From Brochothrix thermosphacta DSM 20171 = FSL F6-1036 (GTDB lineage: Bacteria; Bacillota; Bacilli; Lactobacillales; Listeriaceae): a stretch of 64,000 nucleotides of DNA. Of the stretch, positions 50,165 through 59,100 are shown piece after piece. The stretch covers positions 682,001 through 746,000 of the forward strand of contig NZ_CP145608.1 in the NCBI RefSeq assembly GCF_036884295.1. The letters are read 5' to 3'. Below the pieces are notes generated by a model, which worked only from the letters and a program-made list of their open reading frames with translations, was not told the origin of the DNA and did not search any database. The stretch's first letter is position 1. Each line of letters begins with the position of its first letter. A program made the position numbers and the translations under genes.

Positions 50165-50600
50165 AAAAATTGATTGTATTGAAATGAAAATACCTGCTAA
50201 ATCCGAATATATTTCTTTAGGACGTTTAACGCTTTCGAGTATTGCTAATCAATGTGGTTTCAGTTATGAAATCATCGAGGATTTGAAAATTGCTATTAGT
50301 GAGGCAATTACTAATGCAGTCACTCATGCTTATCAAAATAGTGAAGAAGGCATTATTGAAATTATATTTTCACGCTATGAAGACCGGCTAGGAATACGTG
50401 TTAAAGATGAAGGCGTTACTCCAGCAGATGGTGTAAAGCTTTCAAGTGATCGTAAACCCTATACAGCAGATGTAACTGCTGATACTTTAGAAGTGGGTGG
50501 CTTGGGGTTGTTTTTGATTCAAGCCTTAATGGATGATGTGGTACTTAAAGAAGAAAATGGTGTGGAAATCGAAATGATTAAATACTTTGATAAAGAGTAG
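50154..50600 (+). CDS. rsbW: Anti-sigma-B factor and kinase RsbW
   Basis: A 148-residue GHKL-type kinase that binds sigma-B and phosphorylates RsbV. The N box EAITNAVTHAY holds the Glu and Asn missing or changed in the RsbT-like protein, and the G1 (VKDEGVT) and G2 (VGGLGLFLIQAL) boxes are intact. The start at 50154 matches family length; an in-frame ATG at 50142 is possible. It overlaps rsbV and is followed by sigB after 13 bp. Confidence 0.93.
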   Translation: MTIKKIDCIEMKIPAKSEYISLGRLTLSSIANQCGFSYEIIEDLKIAISEAITNAVTHAYQNSEEGIIEIIFSRYEDRLGIRVKDEGVTPADGVKLSSDRKPYTADVTADTLEVGGLGLFLIQALMDDVVLKEENGVEIEMIKYFDKE

Positions 50601-50613
50601 GTGACTACAATAT

Positions 50614-51393
50614 ATGGTGCACAGAGGAAAAGCAACTGATCCGACTAAGGAACAAATAGATGAATGGATTCAACAAGTGCAAAAATCAAATGACGAAGAG
50701 GCTAAAACAAAGTTGGTTCTTCATTATTCTGGTCTTGTAGAAGCTTTGGCGCGTAAATACTCTAATGGAAAACAATCCTATCACAATGATTTAGTTCAAG
50801 TGGGTTATTTGGGATTATTAGGTGCAATTGCTCGTTTTGATGCCTCATTTGATCGTAAGTTCGAATCTTTTGCAATCCCTACAATTATTGGTGAAATTAA
50901 ACGTTACTTGCGTGATAAAACCTGGAGTGTACATGTACCAAGACGAATAAAAGAACTTGGTCCAAAGATAAAAAATACAGTAGAAGAGTTAACGATTGCT
51001 CTTCAACGTTCTCCAAGTATTCAAGAAATTGCTCAGAGTATTGACTACACACAAGAAGAAGTACTAGAAGCAATGGAAATGGGTCAAAGTTATCAAGCAT
51101 TATCTGTGGATCATACCTTTGAAACAGATAATGATGGTTCGCAAATGAGTTTATTAGATGTTGTTGGTGAAGATGGTTATGAAATGATAGAACAACGCAT
51201 GCTGCTTGAAAAGGCTATGCCTGTCCTTAATGACCGTGAACGTATGGTATTACAACTAACTTTTTTTGATAATAAAAGTCAAAAAGAAGCTGGTGAAGAA
51301 ATGGAAGTATCACAAATGCACGTCTCACGATTACAACGTGGAGCAATTAAGAAATTACGTGCCGCATTATTAAAAATGCAATATGACGAATAA
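50614..51393 (+). CDS. sigB: General stress sigma factor SigB
   Basis: A 259-residue group 3 sigma-70 factor. Region 2 (LVEALARKYSN, DLVQVGYLGLLGAIARFD, FESFAIPTIIGEIKRYLRD), region 3 (VHVPRRIKELGPKI) and region 4 (LNDREREMVLQL-like, DNKSQKEAGEEMEVSQMHVSRLQRGAIKKLR) are all present. It directs general stress transcription from GTTT/GGGWAW promoters and is held by RsbW. GTAGGTGA precedes the ATG. rsbX, which follows sigB in Bacillus and Listeria, is absent: a terminator and tex come next. Confidence 0.96.
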   Translation: MVHRGKATDPTKEQIDEWIQQVQKSNDEEAKTKLVLHYSGLVEALARKYSNGKQSYHNDLVQVGYLGLLGAIARFDASFDRKFESFAIPTIIGEIKRYLRDKTWSVHVPRRIKELGPKIKNTVEELTIALQRSPSIQEIAQSIDYTQEEVLEAMEMGQSYQALSVDHTFETDNDGSQMSLLDVVGEDGYEMIEQRMLLEKAMPVLNDRERMVLQLTFFDNKSQKEAGEEMEVSQMHVSRLQRGAIKKLRAALLKMQYDE

Positions 51394-51395
51394 AA

Positions 51396-51436
51396 GGACA
51401 GTACTCACAATTTATGTGCGTGGTGTCTTTTTTTTA
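51396..51436 (+). terminator. Terminator after sigB
   Basis: GACA-GTACTCAC / GTGCGTG-TGTC stem with T8. Confidence 0.75.
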
Positions 51437-51523
51437 TAACTCATCTTTTTTTAAAAAGGCGTGCGAGTGTGATAAAATTGAATTATGACGAAGGAAAAAT
51501 TAGTATAAAGGGGTTTTAAACGA

Positions 51524-53689
51524 ATGGATGCAATCATCATACAACAATTAACCAGCGAATTAACACTGCGGAAAAAACAAATTGAAACAACCTTAGAATT
51601 GCTAGAAGAAGGCAATACTGTTCCGTTTATTGCACGTTATCGTAAAGAAGCCACAGGAGAACTAGACGAGGTTCAAATCCGTACAATTGAAGAACGTTAT
51701 AACTATTTAGTGAAGTTATCGCAACGTAAAGAAGATGTATTACGAACCATTGCGGAACAGGGTAAGTTAACAACTGAGTTAAAACAAGCAATTGAAAAAG
51801 CGACAAAACAACAAGTTGTTGAAGATTTATACCGCCCTTATAAAATAAAGAAACGTACGAAAGCAACAATCGCTAAAGAACAAGGTTTAGAACCGTTGTC
51901 AAATTGGTTATTAGGATTGCCTACAACGGGTAGTGCAGTAGCGGAAGCTGAAAAATATATCAATGCGGAACAAGAAATCAACTCAAGTGAAGAAGCATTA
52001 GCAGGTGCTCATGAAATTCTGGCAGAAGTTATTAGTGACAATCCTGTTTATCGTAGCTTCATACGTGAGATGACATATAATCGTGGTCGTTTAACAGCAA
52101 CTAAGAAAAAGAAAGCGGTTGATGAGCAAGAAGTCTTTGCAATGTACTACGATTATGATGAGGCAGTAAAATCAATCGTTCCTCATCGTGTGTTAGCGCT
52201 TAACCGTGGAGAGAAAGAAGACGTCTTAAAAGTAAACCTTGAGGTTGATGAAGAAGCCGTTCAACGCTACATTGCCTTGCAGGTGATGCGTAAACAAGAG
52301 ACAGTAGCCCAAGCTGCAATTATTGCCGCGATTACAGATGCATACAAACGTTTCATTGGACCGGCGATAGAGCGTGAAATACGCAGTGAATTAACGGAGC
52401 ATGCAGAGACGCATGCGATTGATATTTTTGGTCAAAATTTACGTAAATTATTGCTGCAATCGCCATTAAAAGACAAATGTGTGTTGGCATTAGATCCAGC
52501 CTATCGTACAGGATGTAAATTAGCTGTGCTGGATAAGCAAGGCAAGGCAGTAACAACATCAGTTATTTATCCCCATAAACCAGTAAACAAATTGGTAGAA
52601 GCGCAAAAAATAATGTTGGATCTTATTAAGAAATACGATGTTGAAATTATTGCTATTGGTAATGGGACAGCGTCACGTGAATCCGAACAATTTACATCTG
52701 AATTAATCAAAGATAATCATTTGTCAGTTGCCTATATTATTGTGAATGAAGCGGGTGCGAGTGTTTATTCTGCTAGTGAAATGGCACGTGAAGAATTCCC
52801 TGATCTCACAGTTGAAAAACGGTCGGCAATTTCAATTGGTCGTCGTTTACAAGATCCATTAGCCGAATTGGTTAAGATTGATCCTAAATCTGTTGGAGTT
52901 GGACAATATCAACATGATGTTTCCCAAAAAGAATTATCAGATACCCTAACATTTGTAGTTGAAACGGCAGTTAACCAAGTAGGTGTTAATGTCAACACGG
53001 CATCAAGTGCACTATTACAATACGTCTCTGGTCTTAACAAAACAACCGCACAAAATATCCGTCGTTATCGTGAAGAAAACGGCCCGTTCTTAAGTCGAGC
53101 ACAATTGAAAAAGGTCCCACGTTTAGGCGCAAAATCTTATGAGCAAAGTATTGGTTTTTTACGTATTCCTGACGCTAAGAACAAGTTGGATGAAACTGCT
53201 ATTCACCCAGAATCATACGATGTTGCAAAACAAATTTTAACCCAATTACAATTAAAACCAAGTGATTTAGGTACGGAAGAATTGGTTAAAGGGATTGCGA
53301 ATATTAATATTGAGTCATTGAGTGAAAGCACAGGTGTTGGTGTTGCAACATTAACCGATGTTATTGCTTCAATGAAAGCACCGAGTCGAGATTTACGCGA
53401 CGATATGGAAGCGCCGTTATTACACCAAGATGTATTATCGATGACTGATTTAAAAGAAGGTATGGAATTACAAGGCACTGTTAGGAACGTTGTTGATTTT
53501 GGTGCATTTATCGATATTGGTGTGAAACAAGACGGTTTAGTTCATGTTTCTAAACTCAGCGATAAATTTGTAAAAGACCCAATGAAAGTAGTCTCAGTGG
53601 GTGATATAGTAACCGTTTGGGTTGTAAGCGTTGATACAAACAAACAACGTGTTGCTTTATCGATGATTCAACCGCGTGTTAAAGCATAA
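51524..53689 (+). CDS. tex: Tex-family RNA-binding transcription accessory protein
   Basis: A 721-residue Tex/YdcI protein. In order it has an N-terminal helical region with FIARYRKEATGELDEVQIR, a YqgF-like RNase H fold (LALDPAYRTGCKLAVLD), helix-hairpin-helix motifs (VGVNVNTASSALLQYVSGL), and an S1 RNA-binding domain at about residues 645-715 (GMELQGTVRNVVDFGAFID). It binds nucleic acid and is involved in transcription and virulence factor control in several species; the mechanism is not settled. It is followed by sprT after 2 bp. Confidence 0.95.
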   Translation: MDAIIIQQLTSELTLRKKQIETTLELLEEGNTVPFIARYRKEATGELDEVQIRTIEERYNYLVKLSQRKEDVLRTIAEQGKLTTELKQAIEKATKQQVVEDLYRPYKIKKRTKATIAKEQGLEPLSNWLLGLPTTGSAVAEAEKYINAEQEINSSEEALAGAHEILAEVISDNPVYRSFIREMTYNRGRLTATKKKKAVDEQEVFAMYYDYDEAVKSIVPHRVLALNRGEKEDVLKVNLEVDEEAVQRYIALQVMRKQETVAQAAIIAAITDAYKRFIGPAIEREIRSELTEHAETHAIDIFGQNLRKLLLQSPLKDKCVLALDPAYRTGCKLAVLDKQGKAVTTSVIYPHKPVNKLVEAQKIMLDLIKKYDVEIIAIGNGTASRESEQFTSELIKDNHLSVAYIIVNEAGASVYSASEMAREEFPDLTVEKRSAISIGRRLQDPLAELVKIDPKSVGVGQYQHDVSQKELSDTLTFVVETAVNQVGVNVNTASSALLQYVSGLNKTTAQNIRRYREENGPFLSRAQLKKVPRLGAKSYEQSIGFLRIPDAKNKLDETAIHPESYDVAKQILTQLQLKPSDLGTEELVKGIANINIESLSESTGVGVATLTDVIASMKAPSRDLRDDMEAPLLHQDVLSMTDLKEGMELQGTVRNVVDFGAFIDIGVKQDGLVHVSKLSDKFVKDPMKVVSVGDIVTVWVVSVDTNKQRVALSMIQPRVKA

Positions 53690-53691
53690 CA

Positions 53692-54135
53692 ATGACGGAT
53701 GAACAGTTACAACAATGGATGGAAAGGGTGTCTGAAGTTTTTTTCGGACATCCTTTTGTTCACCAAGCGCGTTTTAATAAACGACTGCAGACAACGGGCG
53801 GTCGGTATCTATTAGCGACACATGCTATTGAAATGAACCATAAATATTTAGATGCCTATGGTGAGGAATATTTTGAAAAAATAATGAAGCATGAGCTATG
53901 TCATTATCATTTACATCTTCAAGGAAAAGGATACCAGCACCGTGATGTTGATTTCAAAACAATGTTAAGAGCTGTTGGAGGAACCCGTTTCTGTAAACGA
54001 ATTGAAACAGCGAATGATCATCAATACGAATGTCAAACATGCCATTTTATTTATCATCGTAAGAAACAGCTTAATGTTGTAAAATATGTTTGTGGTAAGT
54101 GTAAAGGTAGATTGAAAAAAATAACTGACAAATAA
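53692..54135 (+). CDS. SprT-like zinc metalloprotein
   Basis: A 147-residue SprT/YdcK family protein. The HEXXH motif is HELCH near residue 65, preceded by ATHAIEMNHKYLDAYGEEYF, and a C-terminal zinc ribbon has the pairs CQTC and CGKC. Related to Spartan DNA-protein crosslink proteases in fold, but the bacterial role is unproved. It begins 2 bp after the tex stop, as in Bacillus and Listeria. Confidence 0.9.
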   Translation: MTDEQLQQWMERVSEVFFGHPFVHQARFNKRLQTTGGRYLLATHAIEMNHKYLDAYGEEYFEKIMKHELCHYHLHLQGKGYQHRDVDFKTMLRAVGGTRFCKRIETANDHQYECQTCHFIYHRKKQLNVVKYVCGKCKGRLKKITDK

Positions 54136-54213
54136 CAACTGAAGTTTTCTACGACACTTTTTTAGTTTAGAGAAACTTTTTTCAGACAAATTAATATAGT
54201 TTCTTAAAAACTA

Positions 54214-54242
54214 TTGACGATGTCGGAGAAAGCCTATATAAT
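54214..54242 (+). promoter_or_regulatory. Promoter of the tRNA cluster
   Basis: TTGACG, 17-bp spacer, TATAAT, about 30 bp before the first tRNA. Confidence 0.85.
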
Positions 54243-54273
54243 ACTAAGAGTAGTCAAGAGATAACTTCTTTTA

Positions 54274-54361
54274 GGGGAAATACTCAAGTGGCTGAAGAGG
54301 CGCCCCTGCTAAGGGTGTAGGTCGCGAAAGCGGCGCGAGGGTTCAAATCCCTCTTTCTCCG
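54274..54361 (+). tRNA. tRNA-Ser (GCT)
   Basis: Acceptor GGGGAAA / TTTCTCC, anticodon GCT at 54308-54310 and a long variable arm (GTCGCGAAAGCGGC) typical of serine tRNA. No encoded CCA. Confidence 0.93.
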
Positions 54362-54373
54362 TATTTATATTTA

Positions 54374-54445
54374 GGCCCGTTGGTCAAGCGGTTAAGACAC
54401 CGCCCTTTCACGGCGGTATCACGGGTTCGAATCCCGTACGGGTCA
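54374..54445 (+). tRNA. tRNA-Glu (TTC)
   Basis: Acceptor GGCCCGT / ACGGGTC, anticodon loop CTTTCAC (TTC), T arm CGGGTTCGAATCCCG. No encoded CCA. Confidence 0.93.
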
Positions 54446-54453
54446 CTTTTATT

Positions 54454-54530
54454 GGTCTGGTAGTTCAGCTGGTTAGAATGCCTGCCTGTCACGCAGGAGG
54501 TCGCGGGTTCGAGTCCCGTCCAGACCGCCA
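54454..54530 (+). tRNA. tRNA-Asp (GTC), copy 1
   Basis: Acceptor GGTCTGG / CCAGACC, anticodon loop CTGTCAC (GTC), CCA encoded at 54528-54530. Confidence 0.95.
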
Positions 54531-54586
54531 GTTTTTTTAAACGTAGTTTTGTGACAAGTAACAAAGTAGTTTACAACTTATTAAAC

Positions 54587-54663
54587 GGTCTGGTAGTTCA
54601 GCTGGTTAGAATGCCTGCCTGTCACGCAGGAGGTCGCGGGTTCGAGTCCCGTCCAGACCGCCA
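54587..54663 (+). tRNA. tRNA-Asp (GTC), copy 2
   Basis: Identical in sequence to copy 1, with encoded CCA and 56 bp between them. Confidence 0.95.
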
Positions 54664-54668
54664 GTTTA

Positions 54669-54740
54669 TGGGGTGTAGCCAAGCGGTAAGGCAATGGATT
54701 TTGATTCCATCATGCGTAGGTTCGATCCCTGCCACCCCAG
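54669..54740 (+). tRNA. tRNA-Gln (TTG)
   Basis: Acceptor TGGGGTG / CACCCCA, anticodon TTG in the TTTTGAT loop. Consistent with the presence of gatCAB, which supplies Gln-tRNA. Confidence 0.93.
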
Positions 54741-54746
54741 TTCTTA

Positions 54747-54774
54747 AGTCTCTATTTATAATAGAGACTTTTTT
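54747..54774 (+). terminator. Terminator of the tRNA cluster
   Basis: AGTCTCTAT / ATAGAGACT then T6. Confidence 0.9.
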
Positions 54775-55085
54775 ATTTGCGTGAATTTAAAAGTATTCTA
54801 AAGATATGAAGAATCGTCTGGAAATCATGCATTAGTATAGCTTAATTATTTATATAATTAATAAAAACTATTTGTGTACTAAACGTGTTAAAATAAATAG
54901 TGCATTGCTTTACGCTTACATAACTATGTTAAGCTAATAACAAAAAATAATAGAACAACTTAAATTATAGATAACTCATGGGTCGCATGAATAATAACAC
55001 GTTTATTATTTGCTTTGTCTTAAAATAGTAAGCAACGATGCGATGCATTTGAACAGCTGTAATTTAAATACAAGGAGCGTGTCAT
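54775..55085. other. Spacer before the purine permease
   Basis: AT-rich, no gene seen. One hairpin (AATAATAACACGTTTATTATT, about 54989-55010) lies in the presumed leader. No purine riboswitch core is recognisable. AAGGAGCG precedes the permease start. Confidence 0.5.
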
Positions 55086-56360
55086 ATGTTTTCAAAGTAT
55101 CCAATTAAGGTCGATTACAAAAAAGAAGTACTCGCTGGTTTAACAGCATTTTTTGCGATATCTTATGTAATTATTGTGAACTCAATGATTTTAGCAGAAG
55201 CAGGAATTCCTCCAGAACTCAGTGTATTTGGTACTATCATTATTTCGATTATCGGTTGTGTTGCAATCGGTTTATTTGCTAAAGTACCCATTGTCATTAC
55301 GACAGGGATGGGAGTCAATTCGTTTTTTACATATACGCTTGTTTATTCATTGAAACTGAGCTGGCAAGAGGCATTGGCTGTAAGTTTCTCTGCAAGTGTT
55401 ATTTATTTAATTGTTGCATATACACCATTAACAAATTTATTAGCAGATGCAGTGCCAGAAAGTTTAAAACATGCGATTACAACAGGAATTGGTTTGTTCT
55501 TAGTTATAATCGGATTAGAGAAAGGTAGTGTCATTGTAAAAGGTGATCATACCTTTATGCAATTAAATGATTTTTCATCACCGTTATTATTAATGACCTT
55601 GTTTACCTTGGTTTTAACATTATTTCTCTTTTTTAAAGGAATTCAAGGGAGTTTCTTTATAGGAATACTAATCACAACAGTAATTACGAATGTATTCAAT
55701 ATTATTCCACGAGAAAAGAGTCTATTTTCGTTACAAGCAATTACTGATTATCCTCAAATTGTTGGGAAATTAGATTTTAGCGGCTTTTTATCAGGTGGCT
55801 TTATATTAGGGACTTTTTCTTTAGCGATGATTTTAATTTTTGAATCTATGGGATTATTTAATGGCATATTACCTGGCATCGATAATCATCGTTTTAAAAA
55901 GGCTTTTCGTGTTAACGGTATTGTGATGCTCTTTTCAAGTTTATTAGGTACAAGTCCGACTATTCCAGCTGCAGAAAGTTCAACGGGAATTCAAGAAGGT
56001 GGACGTACAGGAATCACTGCCATAACGGTTGGTATTTGTTTTGTAGCGGCTATTTTTATGATTCCATTACTATCGTTTATTCCAAGCTCTGCCTTAGCAC
56101 CAGTCATTATCATCACAGGTTGTTTAATGATGCAGAATATTCGTTTTATCAATTTGGTTGATTTGAGCGAATGGTTCCCAGCGTTCTTAATGATTGTAAT
56201 GATGGCTTTTTCTATGAGTATTTCAGATGGATTAGCTTTTGGTTTTGTAGCGTATCCACTTGTAAAAGTATTTGTAGGGAAAATTAAACAAATATCCAAA
56301 ATGACTTGGGTAATCTCCGCTTTGTTTTTTGCATATTTAATTGTGAAAATTTGGATTTAA
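55086..56360 (+). CDS. AzgA-type purine (hypoxanthine/guanine/adenine) permease
   Basis: A 424-residue integral membrane transporter of the NCS2 AzgA group, like Bacillus PbuG/PbuO, with about 12-14 helices. Diagnostic segments are EVLAGLTAFFAISYVIIVN near the start, TGMGVNSFF, TTGIGLFL, and PTIPAAESSTGIQEGGRTG in the nucleobase site. It imports purine bases by proton symport. Bacillus pbuG is controlled by a guanine riboswitch, but none is apparent here. Confidence 0.9.
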   Translation: MFSKYPIKVDYKKEVLAGLTAFFAISYVIIVNSMILAEAGIPPELSVFGTIIISIIGCVAIGLFAKVPIVITTGMGVNSFFTYTLVYSLKLSWQEALAVSFSASVIYLIVAYTPLTNLLADAVPESLKHAITTGIGLFLVIIGLEKGSVIVKGDHTFMQLNDFSSPLLLMTLFTLVLTLFLFFKGIQGSFFIGILITTVITNVFNIIPREKSLFSLQAITDYPQIVGKLDFSGFLSGGFILGTFSLAMILIFESMGLFNGILPGIDNHRFKKAFRVNGIVMLFSSLLGTSPTIPAAESSTGIQEGGRTGITAITVGICFVAAIFMIPLLSFIPSSALAPVIIITGCLMMQNIRFINLVDLSEWFPAFLMIVMMAFSMSISDGLAFGFVAYPLVKVFVGKIKQISKMTWVISALFFAYLIVKIWI

Positions 56361-56368
56361 TTAGTATT

Positions 56369-56405
56369 AAACAGTTACTATGCTTAAAGGTAACTGTTTT
56401 TTTTT
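56369..56405 (+). terminator. Terminator after the purine permease
   Basis: AACAGTTAC / GTAACTGTT then T8. Confidence 0.88.
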
Positions 56406-56468
56406 GAATAAATAAGCAAATAATATACGTTAAATCGAATAAAAAAAGAAGAAATACATAAAAGCTGT

Positions 56469-56497
56469 TGACAGCGAAAGTTAATTACGGTAATATA
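56469..56497 (+). promoter_or_regulatory. tRNA-Leu promoter
   Basis: TTGACA, 17-bp spacer, TAATAT. Confidence 0.8.
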
Positions 56498-56513
56498 AGT
56501 AATGCAAGTGTAA

Positions 56514-56598
56514 GCGGCCATGGCGGAATTGGCAGACGCGTCAGACTAAGGATCTGGTGCCCGTTTAGGGCGTGGAGGTTCAAGTCCTCTTGGCCGCA
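56514..56598 (+). tRNA. tRNA-Leu (AAG)
   Basis: Acceptor GCGGCCA / TGGCCGC, anticodon loop CTAAGGA (AAG), long variable arm (TGCCCGTTTAGGGCG). No encoded CCA. Confidence 0.93.
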
Positions 56599-56606
56599 TA
56601 GTTAAA

Positions 56607-56637
56607 GATAGCCAGATTATATCTGGCTATCTTTTTT
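56607..56637 (+). terminator. Terminator after tRNA-Leu
   Basis: GATAGCCAGAT / ATCTGGCTATC then T6. Confidence 0.92.
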
Positions 56638-56665
56638 ATTTTTTAAGAGTATAAGGAGGAGAACA

Positions 56666-57052
56666 ATGAGCTATTTGCTTATGTTTTTATTTGGTTCACT
56701 TGGAGGAATGTCACGTTATGGCATTGGTTTGTTATTTCAAAGCGATGGTTTTCCTTACGGGACGTTAATTGTGAATCTACTCGGTTGTTTTGTTTTGGTT
56801 ATTGTGAATGAATATATGAGTATCGCAACTAAAATACCTAAAATGATCATTATGGCCATCGGCACTGGATTTATCGGTGCGTTTACAACTTTTTCAGCAT
56901 TCAGCATTGATTTTGTACGGTTATTTAAAGCAGGAGAGATCGTACTCGCGCTAAGTTATTTCTCAGTAAGTTTAATCGGTAGTTTTTTGATGATTCAACT
57001 TGCTTATTATCTTGTACATAAACTTCTAAATAAGAGGAGGACAAAAGGATGA
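56666..57052 (+). CDS. crcB: CrcB/Fluc fluoride ion channel, subunit 1
   Basis: A 128-residue four-helix membrane protein of the Fluc family, which exports fluoride passively. Motifs GGMSRYGIG, the Asn in GTLIVNLLGCF and GFIGAFTTFSAFS (pore Phe/Thr) are intact. GGAGGAG precedes the ATG. It overlaps the second crcB by 4 bp; such pairs form heterodimers with opposite orientation in many Firmicutes. No fluoride riboswitch is visible between the tRNA-Leu terminator and the gene. Confidence 0.93.
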   Translation: MSYLLMFLFGSLGGMSRYGIGLLFQSDGFPYGTLIVNLLGCFVLVIVNEYMSIATKIPKMIIMAIGTGFIGAFTTFSAFSIDFVRLFKAGEIVLALSYFSVSLIGSFLMIQLAYYLVHKLLNKRRTKG

Positions 57053-57393
57053 GTTTTCTTCTTGTTGGTCTAGGCGCTGGTTTAGGTGCCTTATGTCGAT
57101 ATCTCGTGACACAAATAATCTCTTTTGTATATAAAGGAATCTTTCCATTAGCAACCTTTATCGTTAATATGGTAGGGTCTTATGCGATGGCGGCATACCT
57201 TTTGCAAAAACCAGATGAAACACAATTATTGTTAGTTGTTATTGGTTTTTTTGGTGGTTTAACTACTTTTTCAACATTTAGTTTAGAAAGTTTTAAACTA
57301 TTGAAGCAAAAAGAGCTTTATACATTTATTTACTATATTAGCATGTCCTATGTTGTTGGCGTTCTTTTAGCTACCATTGTACATGTTCTATAA
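57049..57393 (+). CDS. crcB: CrcB/Fluc fluoride ion channel, subunit 2
   Basis: The 114-residue partner of the preceding subunit, with LGALCRYLVTQ, TFIVNMVGSY and GFFGGLTTFSTFSLE motifs. Four helices. Start ATG overlaps the stop of subunit 1 (ATGA), and AAGAGGAGG lies upstream, so production is coupled. Confidence 0.93.
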   Translation: MSFLLVGLGAGLGALCRYLVTQIISFVYKGIFPLATFIVNMVGSYAMAAYLLQKPDETQLLLVVIGFFGGLTTFSTFSLESFKLLKQKELYTFIYYISMSYVVGVLLATIVHVL

Positions 57394-57431
57394 TTCAAAA
57401 GGATTAAAAGTAAACGAAAGGTGGAAAAATT

Positions 57432-58904
57432 ATGGCATTAGATGAACATCATACGGTAAAGACACAGGGTGTAAAACGCCAACTGAAAACGCGTCATTTA
57501 TCGATGATTGCCATCGGAGGTAGTATTGGTACAGGTTTGTTTGTTGCGAGTGGCTCAGCAATTTCAACGGCAGGTCCTGGTGGTGCACTCGTCGCTTATG
57601 TTGGTATTGGGTTAATGGTTTTTTTCCTGATGACTAGCTTAGGTGAAATGGCAACTTATTTACCAGTATCAGGCTCTTTTAGCACGTATGCAACCCGTTT
57701 TGTTGATCCAGCCTTTGGATTTGCAATGGGCTGGAACTATTGGTTTAACTGGGCAATTACATTGGCTGTTGATGTTAGTACAGCGGCTTTGATTATGCGT
57801 TTTTGGGTACCGCAAATCCCTGGCTGGATCTTCAGCGTTTTCTTTCTGTTGATTATTTTTGCATTGAATGCATTAACAGTTAAAGCGTTTGGTGAAGCTG
57901 AATATTGGTTTTCAATCATTAAAGTCATAACAGTGATTGCTTTTATTATCATCGGTATTTTAACTATCTTTGGAATATTAGGTGGGCACTATTATGGTTT
58001 ATCTAATTTCACTTATAAAGAAGCGCCTTTTGTTGGTGGTGTTCCAGCAATTCTAGCAATGTTTGTTATTGCAGGTTTTTCGTTCCAAGGAACAGAACTG
58101 ATTGGTATAACAGCTGGTGAATCAAAAACACCAGAAAAAAGTATTCCTAAAGCTATCAAAACGATTTTTTGGCGAATATTATTATTCTATATCTTAGCTA
58201 TTGCAATTATTGCAGCGATTATTCCTTATACAAGCCCTGATTTATTAGGCGGAAGTGAAACAAATGTCGCAATGAGTCCTTTTACATTGATATTTAAAAA
58301 TGCGGGATTAGCGATGGCAGCTGGTGTGATGAATGCGATTATTTTAACGTCAGTTTTATCGGCAGGTAACTCAGGTATGTACGCTAGTACACGTATGTTG
58401 ATGGCGATGGGGCAATCAGGTCAAGCGCCTCGTCGTATGGGACGTGTTAATAAAAGAGGTATTCCAATGAATGCTCTTATTTTCACAGGTATTGTTGCTG
58501 GTTTAGCTCTTTTAACATCCATTTTAGGACCACAAGTTTACTTATATTTAGTAGCAGCAAGTGGATTAACTGGTTTTATTGCGTGGATTGGTATCGCTGT
58601 ATCTCATTACAGGTTCCGACGAGCTTATAAATTACAAGGACATTCATTAGATGAGTTAAAATACAAAGCTAAATGGTTCCCATTAGGCCCCATATTAGCA
58701 TTGGTTTTATGTATTTTAGTTATTGTAGGGCAAGATTTAGCTTCTTTTGCTAAATGGGATATTCAGGCGATACTAGTCACTTATATGAGTATACCGTTAT
58801 TCCTTTTCTGCTATTTCTTCTACAAAATCAAGCACAAAACAAAACTTATTCCATTAGAAAAAGTGGACTTAGAAAAAACTGTGGTTGTTACAGATGAAAA
58901 ATAA
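57432..58904 (+). CDS. APC-family amino acid permease, LysP-like
   Basis: A 490-residue transporter with 12 helices. The APC signature is clear: RQLKTRHLSMIAIGGSIGTGLFVASG in helix 1, SLGEMATYLPVSGSF, GWNYWFNWA, and GFSFQGTELIGITAGE in helix 6. This pattern (amino acid transporter subfamily of LysP/GabP/AnsP) gives proton-coupled uptake; LysP-like lysine import is the best guess, but specificity is uncertain. AAAGGTGG precedes the ATG. A terminator follows. Confidence 0.88.
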   Translation: MALDEHHTVKTQGVKRQLKTRHLSMIAIGGSIGTGLFVASGSAISTAGPGGALVAYVGIGLMVFFLMTSLGEMATYLPVSGSFSTYATRFVDPAFGFAMGWNYWFNWAITLAVDVSTAALIMRFWVPQIPGWIFSVFFLLIIFALNALTVKAFGEAEYWFSIIKVITVIAFIIIGILTIFGILGGHYYGLSNFTYKEAPFVGGVPAILAMFVIAGFSFQGTELIGITAGESKTPEKSIPKAIKTIFWRILLFYILAIAIIAAIIPYTSPDLLGGSETNVAMSPFTLIFKNAGLAMAAGVMNAIILTSVLSAGNSGMYASTRMLMAMGQSGQAPRRMGRVNKRGIPMNALIFTGIVAGLALLTSILGPQVYLYLVAASGLTGFIAWIGIAVSHYRFRRAYKLQGHSLDELKYKAKWFPLGPILALVLCILVIVGQDLASFAKWDIQAILVTYMSIPLFLFCYFFYKIKHKTKLIPLEKVDLEKTVVVTDEK

Positions 58905-58924
58905 TTTTTAATAACGAGAGAATG

Positions 58925-58958
58925 CAGACAAATGTTAGGTCGTTTGTCTGTTTTTTTT
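58925..58958 (+). terminator. Terminator after the amino acid permease
   Basis: CAGACAAA / GTTTGTCTG stem then T9. Confidence 0.9.
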
Positions 58959-59100
58959 TATGGGGAAACAAAATGTATTTCCTAGGAAATAAGATGCATA
59001 AAATAAACTGTTTAAAATAGTGAGGAAAAAGCAGGTTGTTTTTATGCTACAATAAATAAGAGAAGAATTAACAGCGTGATTGCTGTATCAGGAGGAAATT

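Noticed and set aside
54343-54564. 73-aa minus-strand ORF across tRNA-Glu and tRNA-Asp
   Set aside because: It is the antisense of tRNA genes; the GLEPATSCVTGRHSN and GIRTRDTAVKGRCLN strings are well known false translations of tRNAs.
54551-54784. 77-aa plus-strand ORF across tRNA-Asp and tRNA-Gln
   Set aside because: VVQLVRMPACHAGGRGFESR is a false translation of tRNA sequence; no ribosome binding site.
54775-55085. Guanine riboswitch before the purine permease
   Set aside because: The conserved purine-aptamer core cannot be found in this spacer on the + strand.
56599-56665. Fluoride riboswitch before crcB
   Set aside because: Only 67 bp lie between tRNA-Leu and crcB and they are filled by an intrinsic terminator.
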